64,000 nt of DNA from Pantoea phytobeneficialis (GTDB lineage Bacteria > Pseudomonadota > Gammaproteobacteria > Enterobacterales > Enterobacteriaceae), in the NCBI RefSeq assembly GCF_009728735.1, contig NZ_CP024636.1, positions 2,949,723 through 3,013,722 on the forward strand. Direction: 5' to 3'. Each line of letters begins with the position of its first letter. Positions within the stretch are counted from its first letter, which is position 1. The notes beneath the pieces were generated by a model. That model worked only from the letters and a program-made list of their open reading frames with translations, was not told the origin of the DNA and did no database searches. Below are positions 45,625 through 54,329 of the stretch, piece by piece. Both the position numbers and the translations under genes were made by a program.

Positions 45625-47205
45625 ATGACGACTGAAAATATTCATAAACATCGCATTTTGATCCTCGATTTTGGTTCTCAGTATACGCAACTGGTCGCGC
45701 GCCGCGTGCGTGAGCTGGGCGTCTACTGCGAACTCTGGGCGTGGGATGTCACCGAAGAGCAAATTCGTCAGTTCAACCCGAACGGCATCATTCTTTCTGG
45801 CGGCCCGGAAAGTACCACCGAACTGAACAGCCCGCGTGCACCGGAATACGTTTTCAACGCTGGCGTGCCGGTGCTGGGCGTGTGCTATGGCATGCAGACC
45901 ATGGCGATGCAGCTGGGTGGTAAAGTTGAAGGCTCCACCGAACGTGAGTTTGGTTATGCGCAGGTTGAAGTGACAACCCCGAGCGCGCTGATTCGTGACA
46001 TCGAAGATGCCATCAGCGACGCAGGCAAACCGCTGCTGGACGTATGGATGAGCCACGGTGACAAAGTGACTGCCATCCCGGCTGACTTCGTTACCGTCGC
46101 CAGCACCGAAACCTGTCCGTTTGCCATCATGGCCAACGAAGAGAAGCGTTTTTACGGCGTGCAGTTCCACCCGGAAGTGACTCACACCCGTCAGGGTCTG
46201 CGTATGCTGGAGCGCTTTGTGCGCGATATCTGCGGCTGTGAAGCGCTGTGGACCCCGGCAAAAATCATCGAAGATGCGGTTGAGCGTATTCGCGAGCAGG
46301 TTGGCGAAGACAAAGTCATCCTTGGCCTGTCTGGCGGCGTGGATTCTTCCGTCACTGCGATGCTGCTGCACCGCGCGATTGGTGACCGTCTGACCTGTGT
46401 ATTCGTCGACAACGGCCTGCTGCGTTTGAACGAAGCTGACCAGGTGCTGGAGATGTTTGGCGACCACTTCGGGCTGAACATTGTCCACGTAGCGGCGGAA
46501 ACGCGTTTCCTTGAAGCGCTGGCGGGTGAAAACGATCCGGAAGCCAAACGCAAAATCATCGGTCGCGTATTCGTTGAAGTCTTCGACGAAGAAGCGGGCA
46601 AACTGACTGACGTAAAATGGCTGGCGCAGGGCACCATCTATCCGGATGTGATTGAGTCTGCGGCTTCTGCCACTGGCAAAGCGCATGTCATCAAATCGCA
46701 CCACAACGTCGGTGGCCTGCCGAAAGAGATGAAGTTAGGTCTGGTCGAGCCGCTGAAAGAGTTGTTCAAAGACGAAGTGCGCAAAATCGGTCTGGAGCTG
46801 GGCCTGCCATACGCCATGCTGTACCGTCACCCGTTCCCGGGTCCAGGCCTTGGCGTGCGCGTGCTGGGCGAAGTGAAGAAAGAGTATTGCGATCTGCTGC
46901 GTCGTGCCGATGCCATCTTCATTGAAGAACTGCATAAAGCTGACCTGTATAACAAAGTCAGCCAGGCGTTCACCGTGTTCCTGCCGGTCCGTTCCGTGGG
47001 TGTGATGGGCGATGGTCGTAAATACGATTGGGTAGTGTCACTGCGCGCAGTCGAAACCATCGACTTTATGACCGCACATTGGGCGCACCTGCCGTATGAC
47101 TTCCTTGGCCGTGTCTCCAACCGCATCATCAACGAAGTGAACGGTATTTCACGCGTGGTTTATGATATTTCGGGTAAACCACCGGCAACCATTGAGTGGG
47201 AATAA
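45625..47205 (+). CDS. guaA: GMP synthase (glutamine-hydrolysing) GuaA
   Basis: 526-residue enzyme converting XMP to GMP. The N-terminal class I amidotransferase has the nucleophile Cys87 (GVCYGMQTM) and the His-Glu pair in VQFHPEVTH. The PP-loop ATPase motif LSGGVDSS follows, and the C-terminus [10 protein letters not shown] is invariant in the family. Second gene of the guaBA operon and terminated by a strong hairpin. Confidence 0.97.
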   Translation: MTTENIHKHRILILDFGSQYTQLVARRVRELGVYCELWAWDVTEEQIRQFNPNGIILSGGPESTTELNSPRAPEYVFNAGVPVLGVCYGMQTMAMQLGGKVEGSTEREFGYAQVEVTTPSALIRDIEDAISDAGKPLLDVWMSHGDKVTAIPADFVTVASTETCPFAIMANEEKRFYGVQFHPEVTHTRQGLRMLERFVRDICGCEALWTPAKIIEDAVERIREQVGEDKVILGLSGGVDSSVTAMLLHRAIGDRLTCVFVDNGLLRLNEADQVLEMFGDHFGLNIVHVAAETRFLEALAGENDPEAKRKIIGRVFVEVFDEEAGKLTDVKWLAQGTIYPDVIESAASATGKAHVIKSHHNVGGLPKEMKLGLVEPLKELFKDEVRKIGLELGLPYAMLYRHPFPGPGLGVRVLGEVKKEYCDLLRRADAIFIEELHKADLYNKVSQAFTVFLPVRSVGVMGDGRKYDWVVSLRAVETIDFMTAHWAHLPYDFLGRVSNRIINEVNGISRVVYDISGKPPATIEWE

Positions 47206-47233
47206 TCCCCGCTCCAGTTGCATAATCATCCTG

Positions 47234-47258
47234 AGCCCGCATTATTGCGGGCTTTTTT
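47234..47258 (+). terminator. Terminator after guaA
   Basis: GCCCGCA/TGCGGGC stem followed by six T residues. Confidence 0.92.
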
Positions 47259-47264
47259 GTTTCA

Positions 47265-48161
47265 TCAACCCGGTCCGTCACTGCCCGCCGCCAGCAGCGG
47301 CACCACCACATCGCTAATCGGGGTAGCGATACTGTGGACACGGCCATAGCGCTGTACGACGCCGTTGCGGATGTCCCATTCCAGCGGGCGATCGGCCTGG
47401 CGATCCGCCAGAATCGAGGTGCCTAAATCCACCGGTGCACGATGGAAGCCATCGACAATTTCCTGTGGCACCGCATCACTCAGATTCGCGCCTTCTGCGC
47501 GTGCTACCGTCAGACATTCGCGCAGATACGCCAGCGCCAGTTCAGTGATATCAGGACGCGAAAACATTCCGGCACGACGATTTGCCAGCACCATCAACCC
47601 GGCGACCGCGTTCTGCAATAACTTACGCCAGGCAATCGATTTAAAATCGTCTGAGATATCGACCTGACAGCGGGTATCGCGTAACGCAGCTACCACCAGG
47701 TGGGTCTGCGGGGTAGCTGGCAGGGTCAGGCGTGGTTTGGCGCGCAGCCACACCGAGGCGTCAGGTTCACGTTGCGCAGGGAACCACACCACTGAGGGCA
47801 GAACCGTGGCACCTGCGACGAAGGGGGCCAACTGTGCTGGCTGTTCAACACCGTTTTGCAGCGCGCAGACGACCGTCTGTTCATCGCACAGCGCGGCCAG
47901 CCACGGGGCGGTGGCTGCAATTTGGGTGGTTTTTACTGCAACGAAAACCAGATCGAAGGGGGCTGCTACTTCAGCGGGGATTGTGTGTACAGGTCCGGGC
48001 ACGATAATTTTTCCCTCGTCGTGACGCAGTTCCAGCTGCGCATGTGCCGTGCGGCCAAAAATCATCGGCGTGCGACCTACTTCATGCAGTGCAGCCGCAA
48101 TGGTGGTGCCAATAGCGCCGGGGCCAATCAGCGCAACAGTGGGATTTTCGTTTTTCATCAT
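47265..48161 (-). CDS. Ketopantoate reductase-like oxidoreductase (second copy)
   Basis: 298-residue PanE/ApbA-family protein. It has VALIGPGAIGTTIAAAL (Rossmann; Gly-x-Gly-x-x-Gly with Pro and Ala variants), LVFVAVKTTQ, CALQNGVEQ and AWRKLLQNAVAGLM with the catalytic-type Lys. It shares architecture with the gene at 15211-16290 but is clearly a different paralogue. In E. coli panE lies elsewhere, so this may be a duplicate or an enzyme on another 2-keto acid. The start codons at 48161 and 48158 are adjacent. It is monocistronic and convergent with guaA. Confidence 0.85.
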   Translation of the reverse strand: MMKNENPTVALIGPGAIGTTIAAALHEVGRTPMIFGRTAHAQLELRHDEGKIIVPGPVHTIPAEVAAPFDLVFVAVKTTQIAATAPWLAALCDEQTVVCALQNGVEQPAQLAPFVAGATVLPSVVWFPAQREPDASVWLRAKPRLTLPATPQTHLVVAALRDTRCQVDISDDFKSIAWRKLLQNAVAGLMVLANRRAGMFSRPDITELALAYLRECLTVARAEGANLSDAVPQEIVDGFHRAPVDLGTSILADRQADRPLEWDIRNGVVQRYGRVHSIATPISDVVVPLLAAGSDGPG

Positions 48162-48180
48162 GATGCCCCTTTTTGAAAGG

Positions 48181-48196
48181 ATAAATCGCGCGTTAC
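48181..48196. repeat. REP arm fragment
   Basis: ATAAATCGCGCGTTAC, a shortened and mutated right arm of the repeat family, upstream of the second PanE-like gene. Confidence 0.5.
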
Positions 48197-48257
48197 GGAA
48201 TGTGTTTAAACTTCCCAGTATTACGACACTAATATTGCATAGAAATGATGAGGGTAT

Positions 48258-49157
48258 TTATCTTGCTGCCATCTTCTCCTTGCCCGGCCCCACCACCATC
48301 CACACCGCTACACAAACCATCACCGCGCCCAGCACAAACCCACTGGACAGCGTCTCACCCAGCACCAGATAACCCCACAGCACCGCAAAAGGCGGAATCA
48401 AAAAGGTGACGGTTAACGAACGCAGCGGACCGATATCGGCGATCAGGCGGAAATAAAGAATGTAAGCCAGTGCGGTACAAATCAGACCAACAGCGATCAC
48501 GCTGGCCCATACGCTCGGTTGCTGCCAGTTAATCTCCGGTTCATACGCGACAGAAAAGGCAAAAAACGGCAGCAGAAATAACGTCGCACCAATCTGGCTA
48601 CCAAAGGCGACTGTCTTCGCATCCAGACCGCCGCGCTGCGAAATCCAACGTCGTGTCAGGAAGCCAGCCAGTCCGTAGCAGCCGGTTGCCACCAAACAGG
48701 CTACGACACCCGCCAGCACGTTGCTGTCTGCATGACTTTCGCCCAGCGTAGTGATGATGGTGATACCCACCAGTCCCAGTATCACACCAATCCATTTGCG
48801 TGCCGTCAGTTTTTCACTGAAGAACATCACTCCGATGATTGCCCCCATTAATGGCGTCGTCGCATTCAGGATGGCGGAGTAACCTGCCGGGAGCCATTTT
48901 GCCGCCAGACAATACATAAAAAACGGCAGGCCGGAATTGATCACGCCAAGGACGAGAGCGGCACGCAGTTTACCGGCAAAATTAAACGAGGAGCGCAGTA
49001 CCAGCATGATCAGCGCCAGCCCAATAAAACCAAACAGGACACGCAGGAACGCCGTATTTATTGCCCCGAATTGAGGCGCGGCAATCCGCATAAACAGAAA
49101 ACTTGCCCCCCAGATTGCGGCCAGAAGAATCAGTCTTGTATAGTCCTGGATACGCAT
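48258..49157 (-). CDS. EamA-family (DMT) inner-membrane exporter
   Basis: 299-residue protein with about ten hydrophobic segments and two EamA repeats: LILLAAIWGASFLFMRIAAPQFG near the start and ILNATTPLMGAIIGVMFFSEKLTARKWIGV at the end of the first half. Members export amino acids, metabolites or drugs. It is divergent from a LysR regulator, and a perfect inverted repeat lies in their shared promoter, so its expression probably depends on that regulator. Confidence 0.88.
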   Translation of the reverse strand: MRIQDYTRLILLAAIWGASFLFMRIAAPQFGAINTAFLRVLFGFIGLALIMLVLRSSFNFAGKLRAALVLGVINSGLPFFMYCLAAKWLPAGYSAILNATTPLMGAIIGVMFFSEKLTARKWIGVILGLVGITIITTLGESHADSNVLAGVVACLVATGCYGLAGFLTRRWISQRGGLDAKTVAFGSQIGATLFLLPFFAFSVAYEPEINWQQPSVWASVIAVGLICTALAYILYFRLIADIGPLRSLTVTFLIPPFAVLWGYLVLGETLSSGFVLGAVMVCVAVWMVVGPGKEKMAAR

Positions 49158-49206
49158 TTGATTACTCCATTAGCTCAACTTAATCGTAAATATCACTTTG
49201 CAGCGC

Positions 49207-49223
49207 TTGAAATGACGTTTCAA
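49207..49223. promoter_or_regulatory. Candidate LysR-type operator
   Basis: TTGAAA-TGACG-TTTCAA, a perfect 6-5-6 inverted repeat in the 112-bp divergent region between the exporter and its LysR neighbour. It is about 45 bp from the lysR start. Confidence 0.55.
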
Positions 49224-49269
49224 ACGACGATTTCTTATCATATTTAGATTTTCTAATTTATGGAGGCAC

Positions 49270-50160
49270 ATGAAACTCCCACCGCTTTATGCACTGATGT
49301 GCTTTGAATCGGCCGCCAGGTTGCTCAGTATGAAGAACGCGGCGGAGGAACTCTGTGTCACCCCCAGCGCGGTGAGTCAGCAGATAGCCAAACTGGAAGA
49401 AAGTGTAAATGTCCGGCTGTTTATTCGTACGCCACGCAGGCTGGAATTGACCACAGAAGGAAGGGTGTATCTGCGCGCTATTCGTCCAGCTTTCAGCCAG
49501 ATTAGTGAAGCAACACAACGGCTGATGGATGAAGGCAAGCGCAATAAAATTTCCGTGAGCTGTACCAGCGGTTTTGCTATGCAGTGGTTGCTGCCGCGCT
49601 TGCCCGCTTTTGAACAAGCTAATTCCGGTGTGGAGGTACAAATCAGCACCACCAACCGTAAGGTGGATCTGCTTTCCGAGGGGATTGATTTTGCTGTGCG
49701 ACACGGTACGGGGGACTATCCAGGGCTGGAGGTTGAATGTCTGCTCAATGACCGACTGATACCGGTATGCAGCCCCCAGCTGGTGGCAAAACCTCTGACA
49801 CCTCCTGATATCCTGCGCTACACCCTGCTGCATGATGAACATCGTCTTGACTGGGAGCTATGGTTCCATGCCCTTGGCTTTCACAATGCTGAAACCGCTA
49901 AAGGGCCGGTATTTATTGATTCAAATGGTGCTGTTGAAGCCGCTCTGGCAGGGAAGGGTATCGCTCTCATCCGGCAATCGCTGGTCAGAGAGGCGATTGC
50001 TCAGAGTTTGTTAATCAATCCGCTCAAGGTGGCGGTGACGTCTCCGATCGCCTATTACCTGGTCTGGGAAGAGTCTGCCGTCTTGCAGCGCATAAACCGT
50101 CGTTTCCGTGACTGGCTGGTGGCGACCGCTGCGGCAGAAAAAAACAGCTATCCGGCCTGA
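49270..50160 (+). CDS. LysR-family transcriptional regulator (GcvA-like)
   Basis: 296-residue regulator. N-terminal winged helix LPPLYALMCFESAARLLSMKNAAEELCVTPSAVSQQIAKLEE, followed by an effector domain with VRHGTGDYPGLEVECLLNDRLIPVCSP, which is typical of the GcvA subgroup. It is divergent from the EamA exporter, the most likely target. The inducer is unknown. Confidence 0.9.
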   Translation: MKLPPLYALMCFESAARLLSMKNAAEELCVTPSAVSQQIAKLEESVNVRLFIRTPRRLELTTEGRVYLRAIRPAFSQISEATQRLMDEGKRNKISVSCTSGFAMQWLLPRLPAFEQANSGVEVQISTTNRKVDLLSEGIDFAVRHGTGDYPGLEVECLLNDRLIPVCSPQLVAKPLTPPDILRYTLLHDEHRLDWELWFHALGFHNAETAKGPVFIDSNGAVEAALAGKGIALIRQSLVREAIAQSLLINPLKVAVTSPIAYYLVWEESAVLQRINRRFRDWLVATAAAEKNSYPA

Positions 50161-50235
50161 ACATCTCACCAATCCAATCAGCAGATTGTAGTAATGGAAT
50201 CAATGAGATAAAGTTAAAAGATCTCCTCACCCTGA

Positions 50236-50673
50236 AAAATATCTGTTCAGCCGATCAGCAAATCTCCACGCTGGCAGCGTAATCTGGCACCGGGAAAGCT
50301 TAAAATCCTCGGTGAGGCTAATGAGCTGAGCCTGTCGTCGTTACGGCCAGAAGAGTTGCAACGCTCGCTGGTGTTGATCGATATCGAAGGATTTGAATTG
50401 TTGAGTAAGGCTTTTTTAGCGAAATTACAAGCTTGAACCATTATTATTGAGGTGCATAACTGGGTTGATAATTTCCAGGAAAAATATGTTCAGTTGCTGC
50501 GTAACGCGCACCACTTCTTTGATATCGAAATGGTTGAGCGTATTGACCGTACAACCAACCACCTGCCAGAATTAAGGGATATGACCGATGACAATCGTCT
50601 GTTATTTACCTCTGAACGTCGCCTCTGCATAATGCGATTTTTGAAATTGACTCCGAAAGCCACACCTCGTTAA
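50236..50673 (+). pseudogene. Remnant of an FkbM-like SAM-dependent methyltransferase
   Basis: One frame reads through GKLKILGEANELSLSSLRPEE, LVLIDIEGFELLSKAFLAKLQA, an in-frame TGA (50434-50436), then TIIIEVHNWVDNFQEKYVQLL and further to a stop at 50673. The segment VLIDIEGFE followed by an IIIEVH strand is typical of the C-terminal half of FkbM-type methyltransferases. The N-terminal half with the SAM-binding glycine motif is missing, since a stop (50233-50235) precedes the frame. This interval would otherwise be an empty 570-bp gap. It is therefore a decayed gene or the scar of an acquisition. The family assignment is by eye only. Confidence 0.6.
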
Positions 50674-50730
50674 GCGAGCCAGCGAAAGACAGGCTACGGT
50701 GAATGGCCTGTTTTCTCGCCGGATGTTGCC

Positions 50731-51513
50731 ATGTTGACCGTCAAAGCATTTTCCATTGGTTTTTTTATCATCGTTTTGTTGTCGCTGTTTGCCAGCCTGG
50801 CACAAGCCACGCATGGCGGTACGCTCTCCAGCGAACGCGGGGGCTGGTGGTCGGCACGGCGAGATTCTGCTGGCATCGCCCCCGATCCGCGCGTCTATGC
50901 TGCACAAGCCATTGTTCAGGTCTATGCCGCCCCCACCTATGGCTGGAAAGGGGCGGTGGCGGTCCATCCGTGGATTATTTTTAAACGCGCTGGAGAAACA
51001 CAGTACAACCGCTATGAAGTGATCAGTTGGGGGAGTGACGATAAAGTGCGGCACAACGCCAATCTCCCCGATGGCTACTGGTATGGTGCACGGCCAAGAT
51101 TGCTGGTCGATCATCGCGGGGCGGCAGCGCAGGCGATGATTCCGCAGATTGAAGCCGCGATCAAATCCTATCCCTGGCCGCAGACCTACCATGCCTGGCC
51201 AGGCCCGAACAGCAACACCTTCCTTGCTCATATTGGTCGTGAAGTACCGGCACTGGCGCTGGATTTGCCTGCCAACGCGGTCGGCAAAGATTATCGCCCT
51301 TTATGGCGGCCAATCGGGTTGCCGCCATCGGGGCGTGGGATTCAGGTATCAGTGCTGGGGGTGGCGGGGGTGACTCTCGGCGCGGAAGAAGGGTTTGAAC
51401 TCAATATTCTGGGGTTGAATATGGGGCTGGATTTTACCCCATTGCGTCTGCGACTGCCTTTTATTGGCGGCATTGGCAGCGACAACGTGCAGCAGGATAA
51501 TCCGCCGGGCTAA
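50731..51513 (+). CDS. DUF3750 family protein
   Basis: 260-residue protein. A membrane segment or uncleaved signal (about 5-25, FSIGFFIIVLLSLFASLAQA) leads into a soluble region containing VYAAPTYGWKGAVAVHPWIIFKR, VISWGSDD, PDGYWYGARPRLL and TYHAWPGPNSNTFLAHIGREVP. The His, Trp and Asn-rich blocks look like an enzyme active site, perhaps a cysteine- or transglutaminase-like fold, but this is speculation. The family has no established function. It stands alone next to the pseudogene. Confidence 0.75.
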   Translation: MLTVKAFSIGFFIIVLLSLFASLAQATHGGTLSSERGGWWSARRDSAGIAPDPRVYAAQAIVQVYAAPTYGWKGAVAVHPWIIFKRAGETQYNRYEVISWGSDDKVRHNANLPDGYWYGARPRLLVDHRGAAAQAMIPQIEAAIKSYPWPQTYHAWPGPNSNTFLAHIGREVPALALDLPANAVGKDYRPLWRPIGLPPSGRGIQVSVLGVAGVTLGAEEGFELNILGLNMGLDFTPLRLRLPFIGGIGSDNVQQDNPPG

Positions 51514-51529
51514 TCCCCGGCGAAGCCCA

Positions 51530-51709
51530 TCAACACACGCCGAAGTCACCGTCTTCGTGATAGAGATTGACGGTGTCGGCTTTGATCGCAATTTCCTTTT
51601 TGGTGGCATCATCAATCCGGGCGCACCACAGGGTATCGCCGTCAACGCGTAGCACCAACATTTTTGGACCACCGGTTTTCGGCTGCACAAAATCATCCAC
51701 GTTAAACAT
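51530..51709 (-). CDS. YodC-family (DUF2158) small protein
   Basis: 59-residue protein beginning MFNVDDFVQPKTGGPKMLVLRVDGDTLWCARID, which matches DUF2158 (YodC) proteins with the GGPKM motif. An AGGAG site precedes the ATG at 51709. A longer frame extends upstream to 51838 but would have no ribosome site and overlaps the mgtE end. Function is unknown. Confidence 0.8.
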   Translation of the reverse strand: MFNVDDFVQPKTGGPKMLVLRVDGDTLWCARIDDATKKEIAIKADTVNLYHEDGDFGVC

Positions 51710-51785
51710 CGTATTCTCCTGCGAGGTTAAGGTATGGCTGATTCTAGCTGGCAGATAGCGCCCCTGCGCATTAGGTTGTGCGAAA

Positions 51786-53219
51786 TTACGTGTGCAACAA
51801 AAACAAGGTGGCGAGGCCGAGGAAAATAAAGAAGCCACCGGTATCGGTGATGGCAGTAATCAGCACGCTGGAGCCGACCGCCGGATCACGTTTCAGCTTG
51901 GTCATAATGAGCGGGATCAGCACCCCCATCAGCGCGGCCAGCAACAGGTTCAGCACCATCGCCAGCATCATAACGCCACCTAACGCCAGATTATCGTACA
52001 TCATCCAGGTGACGGCCCCCATGATGCCGCCCCAGAACACGCCGTTAAGCAGCGCAACACCCAGCTCACGTATAATCAGAAACGAAAAGTTGCCCGGCTC
52101 CACCTGATGCAGCGCCAGTGCGCGCACAATCATGGTGATGGTCTGATTGCCGGTGTTGCCGCCAATGCCGGCGACAATCGGCATCAGGGTAGCCAATGCC
52201 ACCAGTTGTGAAATGGTTTCTTCAAACAGGCCGATAACGCGGGATGCAACGAAAGCGGTGCAGAGGTTAATCGCCAGCCATGCCCAGCGCTTGCTCACTG
52301 CTTTGCGTACTGGCGCGAAGACATCCTCCTCCTGACTGATACCGCCCATTTTACGGATATTGCTCTCATTCTCTTCATTGACGAGGTCAATCACGTCTTC
52401 GACGATAACGCGGCCGATCAGCTTGCCTTTGGCGTCGGTAACGGCGGCAGAAATCAGGTTATAACGCTCAAACGCGCCTGCGGCATCTTCGGCTTTATCG
52501 TTGAGCTGGAAGGTGGTCGGCGTGGCATTCATCACCGCGTCCACCCGCGTTTCTGGTGGATTGAGCAGGATGGTGGTGAGTGGCAGTTCACCCAGCAGTT
52601 GATTGGTTTTATCCGTGATAAACAGCTTATCGGTGCCGTCCGGCATGGTCTGACGTCGGCGCAGAAAGCGTTGTACGGTGCCGAGGGTGACATCGGCGCG
52701 CACCGTCAGAATGTTGAAATCCATAATACGACCAACCCGATCGCGATCGAACTCCACCACGCTGAGAACATGGGCGCGTTGGCTGGGATCGAGGGTGGTC
52801 AACAGACGGCCAGTCAGATCACGCGGCAGATAACGCGCCAGATAAGCCTGATCGTCAATATCCAGCGGCTGGATCGCGCGCAGAATTTCGCGATCGGTCA
52901 TGCTTTCCGTCAGACTGGCCCAGACGGTTTCGGACGCTTCCACCAATACCCGACCACGCTGTTCACAGGGCACTAAGCGCCACAACGCCTGGCGTTCCTC
53001 CTGCGGCAGCGCCTCAAGAATATCGGCCAAATCTGCGGCGTGCAGCATCTGCAAATCGCCTTCCAACTGATGACGCCACTCGCTGACTTCTTTCAGTTTG
53101 CTGGCAGGCAGGTCAACCGACTTATCCAGTAGGACATCAACCAGGTCGTGTTGCGTGAGCAGCAGGTTTAGAATGCGATGGCGGGTTTCAGTCAGTTGTT
53201 GCGCGGGCGTGGCAGACAT
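51786..53219 (-). CDS. mgtE: Magnesium transporter MgtE
   Basis: 477-residue magnesium channel. An N-terminal helical domain (about 35-145, with ADLADILEALPQEERQALWRLV) is followed by two CBS domains (about 150-280, NILTVRADVTLGTVQRFLRR and IGRVIVEDVIDLVNEE) and a five-segment pore. The pore signature PIVAGIGGNTGNQTITMIVRALAL is present. Cytoplasmic Mg2+ bound between N and CBS domains closes the channel in the family. Most E. coli strains lack it, so it is an accessory gene in this backbone. Confidence 0.93.
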   Translation of the reverse strand: MSATPAQQLTETRHRILNLLLTQHDLVDVLLDKSVDLPASKLKEVSEWRHQLEGDLQMLHAADLADILEALPQEERQALWRLVPCEQRGRVLVEASETVWASLTESMTDREILRAIQPLDIDDQAYLARYLPRDLTGRLLTTLDPSQRAHVLSVVEFDRDRVGRIMDFNILTVRADVTLGTVQRFLRRRQTMPDGTDKLFITDKTNQLLGELPLTTILLNPPETRVDAVMNATPTTFQLNDKAEDAAGAFERYNLISAAVTDAKGKLIGRVIVEDVIDLVNEENESNIRKMGGISQEEDVFAPVRKAVSKRWAWLAINLCTAFVASRVIGLFEETISQLVALATLMPIVAGIGGNTGNQTITMIVRALALHQVEPGNFSFLIIRELGVALLNGVFWGGIMGAVTWMMYDNLALGGVMMLAMVLNLLLAALMGVLIPLIMTKLKRDPAVGSSVLITAITDTGGFFIFLGLATLFLLHT

Positions 53220-53338
53220 AACGCGTCCTTTGTGTCTGTAAATGTCAGTTCGAAGTGTAGTGCGTTACGGGTAAACAGGACGTAACAAACATCATCGTCG
53301 CAATGGACAATGTGGCGGCGCAGTGACTCGCAAATTCC

Positions 53339-53575
53339 TTAACGCGTGTCGTTACTGCTTTGTGTCACCGGATCAGAAGTGGCTTTCTTTTGCTGATGAT
53401 GCTCAATGGCACCAGGGATGGTAAAAATCAGACGGCCAACCAAAATAAAAAAACTGATCAGCAAAACAATACGTGTCATCGAACCGGTTTTGGGACGTCT
53501 TCGTGCGGGGAAAGCGTTATTCACGCGGGGTGTTTCCTGTTGATACCCTTCTGGGCGATTGCAACATTTAGTCAT
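53339..53575 (-). CDS. yfgG: YfgG family membrane protein
   Basis: 78-residue protein. The C-terminal half, MTRIVLLISFFILVGRLIFTIPGAIEHHQQKK, matches E. coli YfgG (63 residues), a small inner-membrane protein with a role in nickel and cobalt stress reported in E. coli. The N-terminal 30 residues are basic and differ from E. coli. Location between ppx and guaA agrees with E. coli synteny. A shorter start at the internal Met (MTRIV) is possible. Confidence 0.75.
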   Translation of the reverse strand: MTKCCNRPEGYQQETPRVNNAFPARRRPKTGSMTRIVLLISFFILVGRLIFTIPGAIEHHQQKKATSDPVTQSSNDTR

Positions 53576-53643
53576 ACTTAGATCGCTAAATCAATCGCTG
53601 GGTGAAAAATGAGCAGAAAAGGTTAAAAATACCCACCCAACAC

Positions 53644-53715
53644 GTAGCGACGCGATTTATCGCGCAATTTCGTGCGCGTTGCAGGAAAAACCCGCGCGAT
53701 AAATCGCGCCGCTAC
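53644..53715. repeat. REPIN-type inverted repeat
   Basis: Left arm 53644-53665 and right arm 53694-53715 in inverted orientation with one mismatch. It lies 3 bp before the tehB stop codon region, between tehB and yfgG. Confidence 0.85.
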
Positions 53716-53717
53716 GG

Positions 53718-54317
53718 TCAGTAACTTGCCTTTTGAGCCAGCAACGTGGCGAAACGGCAGCGGATGCGCTGGCCGTTTTCATCTCGGCGATGCAACTCAC
53801 CCACATGTTCGTTGTATTTCACGATATGCCAGTTGCGATAGTAGTGGCTCAGTTCGCCGGATTTAAAGGTGAACGGGAAATCCAGCGGGTTGGGATAGTC
53901 ATCGGTACTCATCGCCGCGACGATCAGGTTATAGCCATATTTCACCGTGCTGGCCTGCATATCAGCAATCAACTGCGGGATGCTCTGCGGTTGCAGGAAC
54001 ATCATCACCACGGTGGACAGCACCAGCTGATACTCGCCGTTGAAGCGCACCTGATTCAGATCACAGGACTCAGCGCGGATATTTTGCAGCTGCTCCTCAT
54101 GGATAATCTGCTGCAACCGCGCCAGACTCTGCGGATTGCTGTCCCAGCCTGTCACATCAAAGCCCTGCTGGTTGAGAAACAAGCTGTTGCGGCCCTGGCC
54201 GCATCCCAAATCCAGCGCTTTACCGGGCGTTAATTTGGGCAGCGCTTCCAGCACTTCCGAATGCGGTGGCGTCAGGCCATATTTTTCCGCGAAATAGTTG
54301 TCAGGACGAATGCTCAT
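53718..54317 (-). CDS. tehB: TehB-like tellurite-resistance methyltransferase
   Basis: 199-residue SAM-dependent methyltransferase. Motif I GKALDLGCGQGRNSLFLNQQG, AESCDLNQVRF and YNLIVAAMSTDDYPNPLDFPFTFKSGEL are characteristic of TehB. Related enzymes volatilise or detoxify tellurite and selenium compounds; the partner TehA is not in the window. It follows ppx by 12 bp on the minus strand and may be co-transcribed with ppk-ppx. Confidence 0.85.
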   Translation of the reverse strand: MSIRPDNYFAEKYGLTPPHSEVLEALPKLTPGKALDLGCGQGRNSLFLNQQGFDVTGWDSNPQSLARLQQIIHEEQLQNIRAESCDLNQVRFNGEYQLVLSTVVMMFLQPQSIPQLIADMQASTVKYGYNLIVAAMSTDDYPNPLDFPFTFKSGELSHYYRNWHIVKYNEHVGELHRRDENGQRIRCRFATLLAQKASY

Positions 54318-54329
54318 AGTAACCCGCGT

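Noticed and set aside
45577..46704. Minus-strand open frame of 375 codons over guaA.
   Set aside because: It is antisense to guaA, which is certain; long antisense frames are common opposite highly biased genes.
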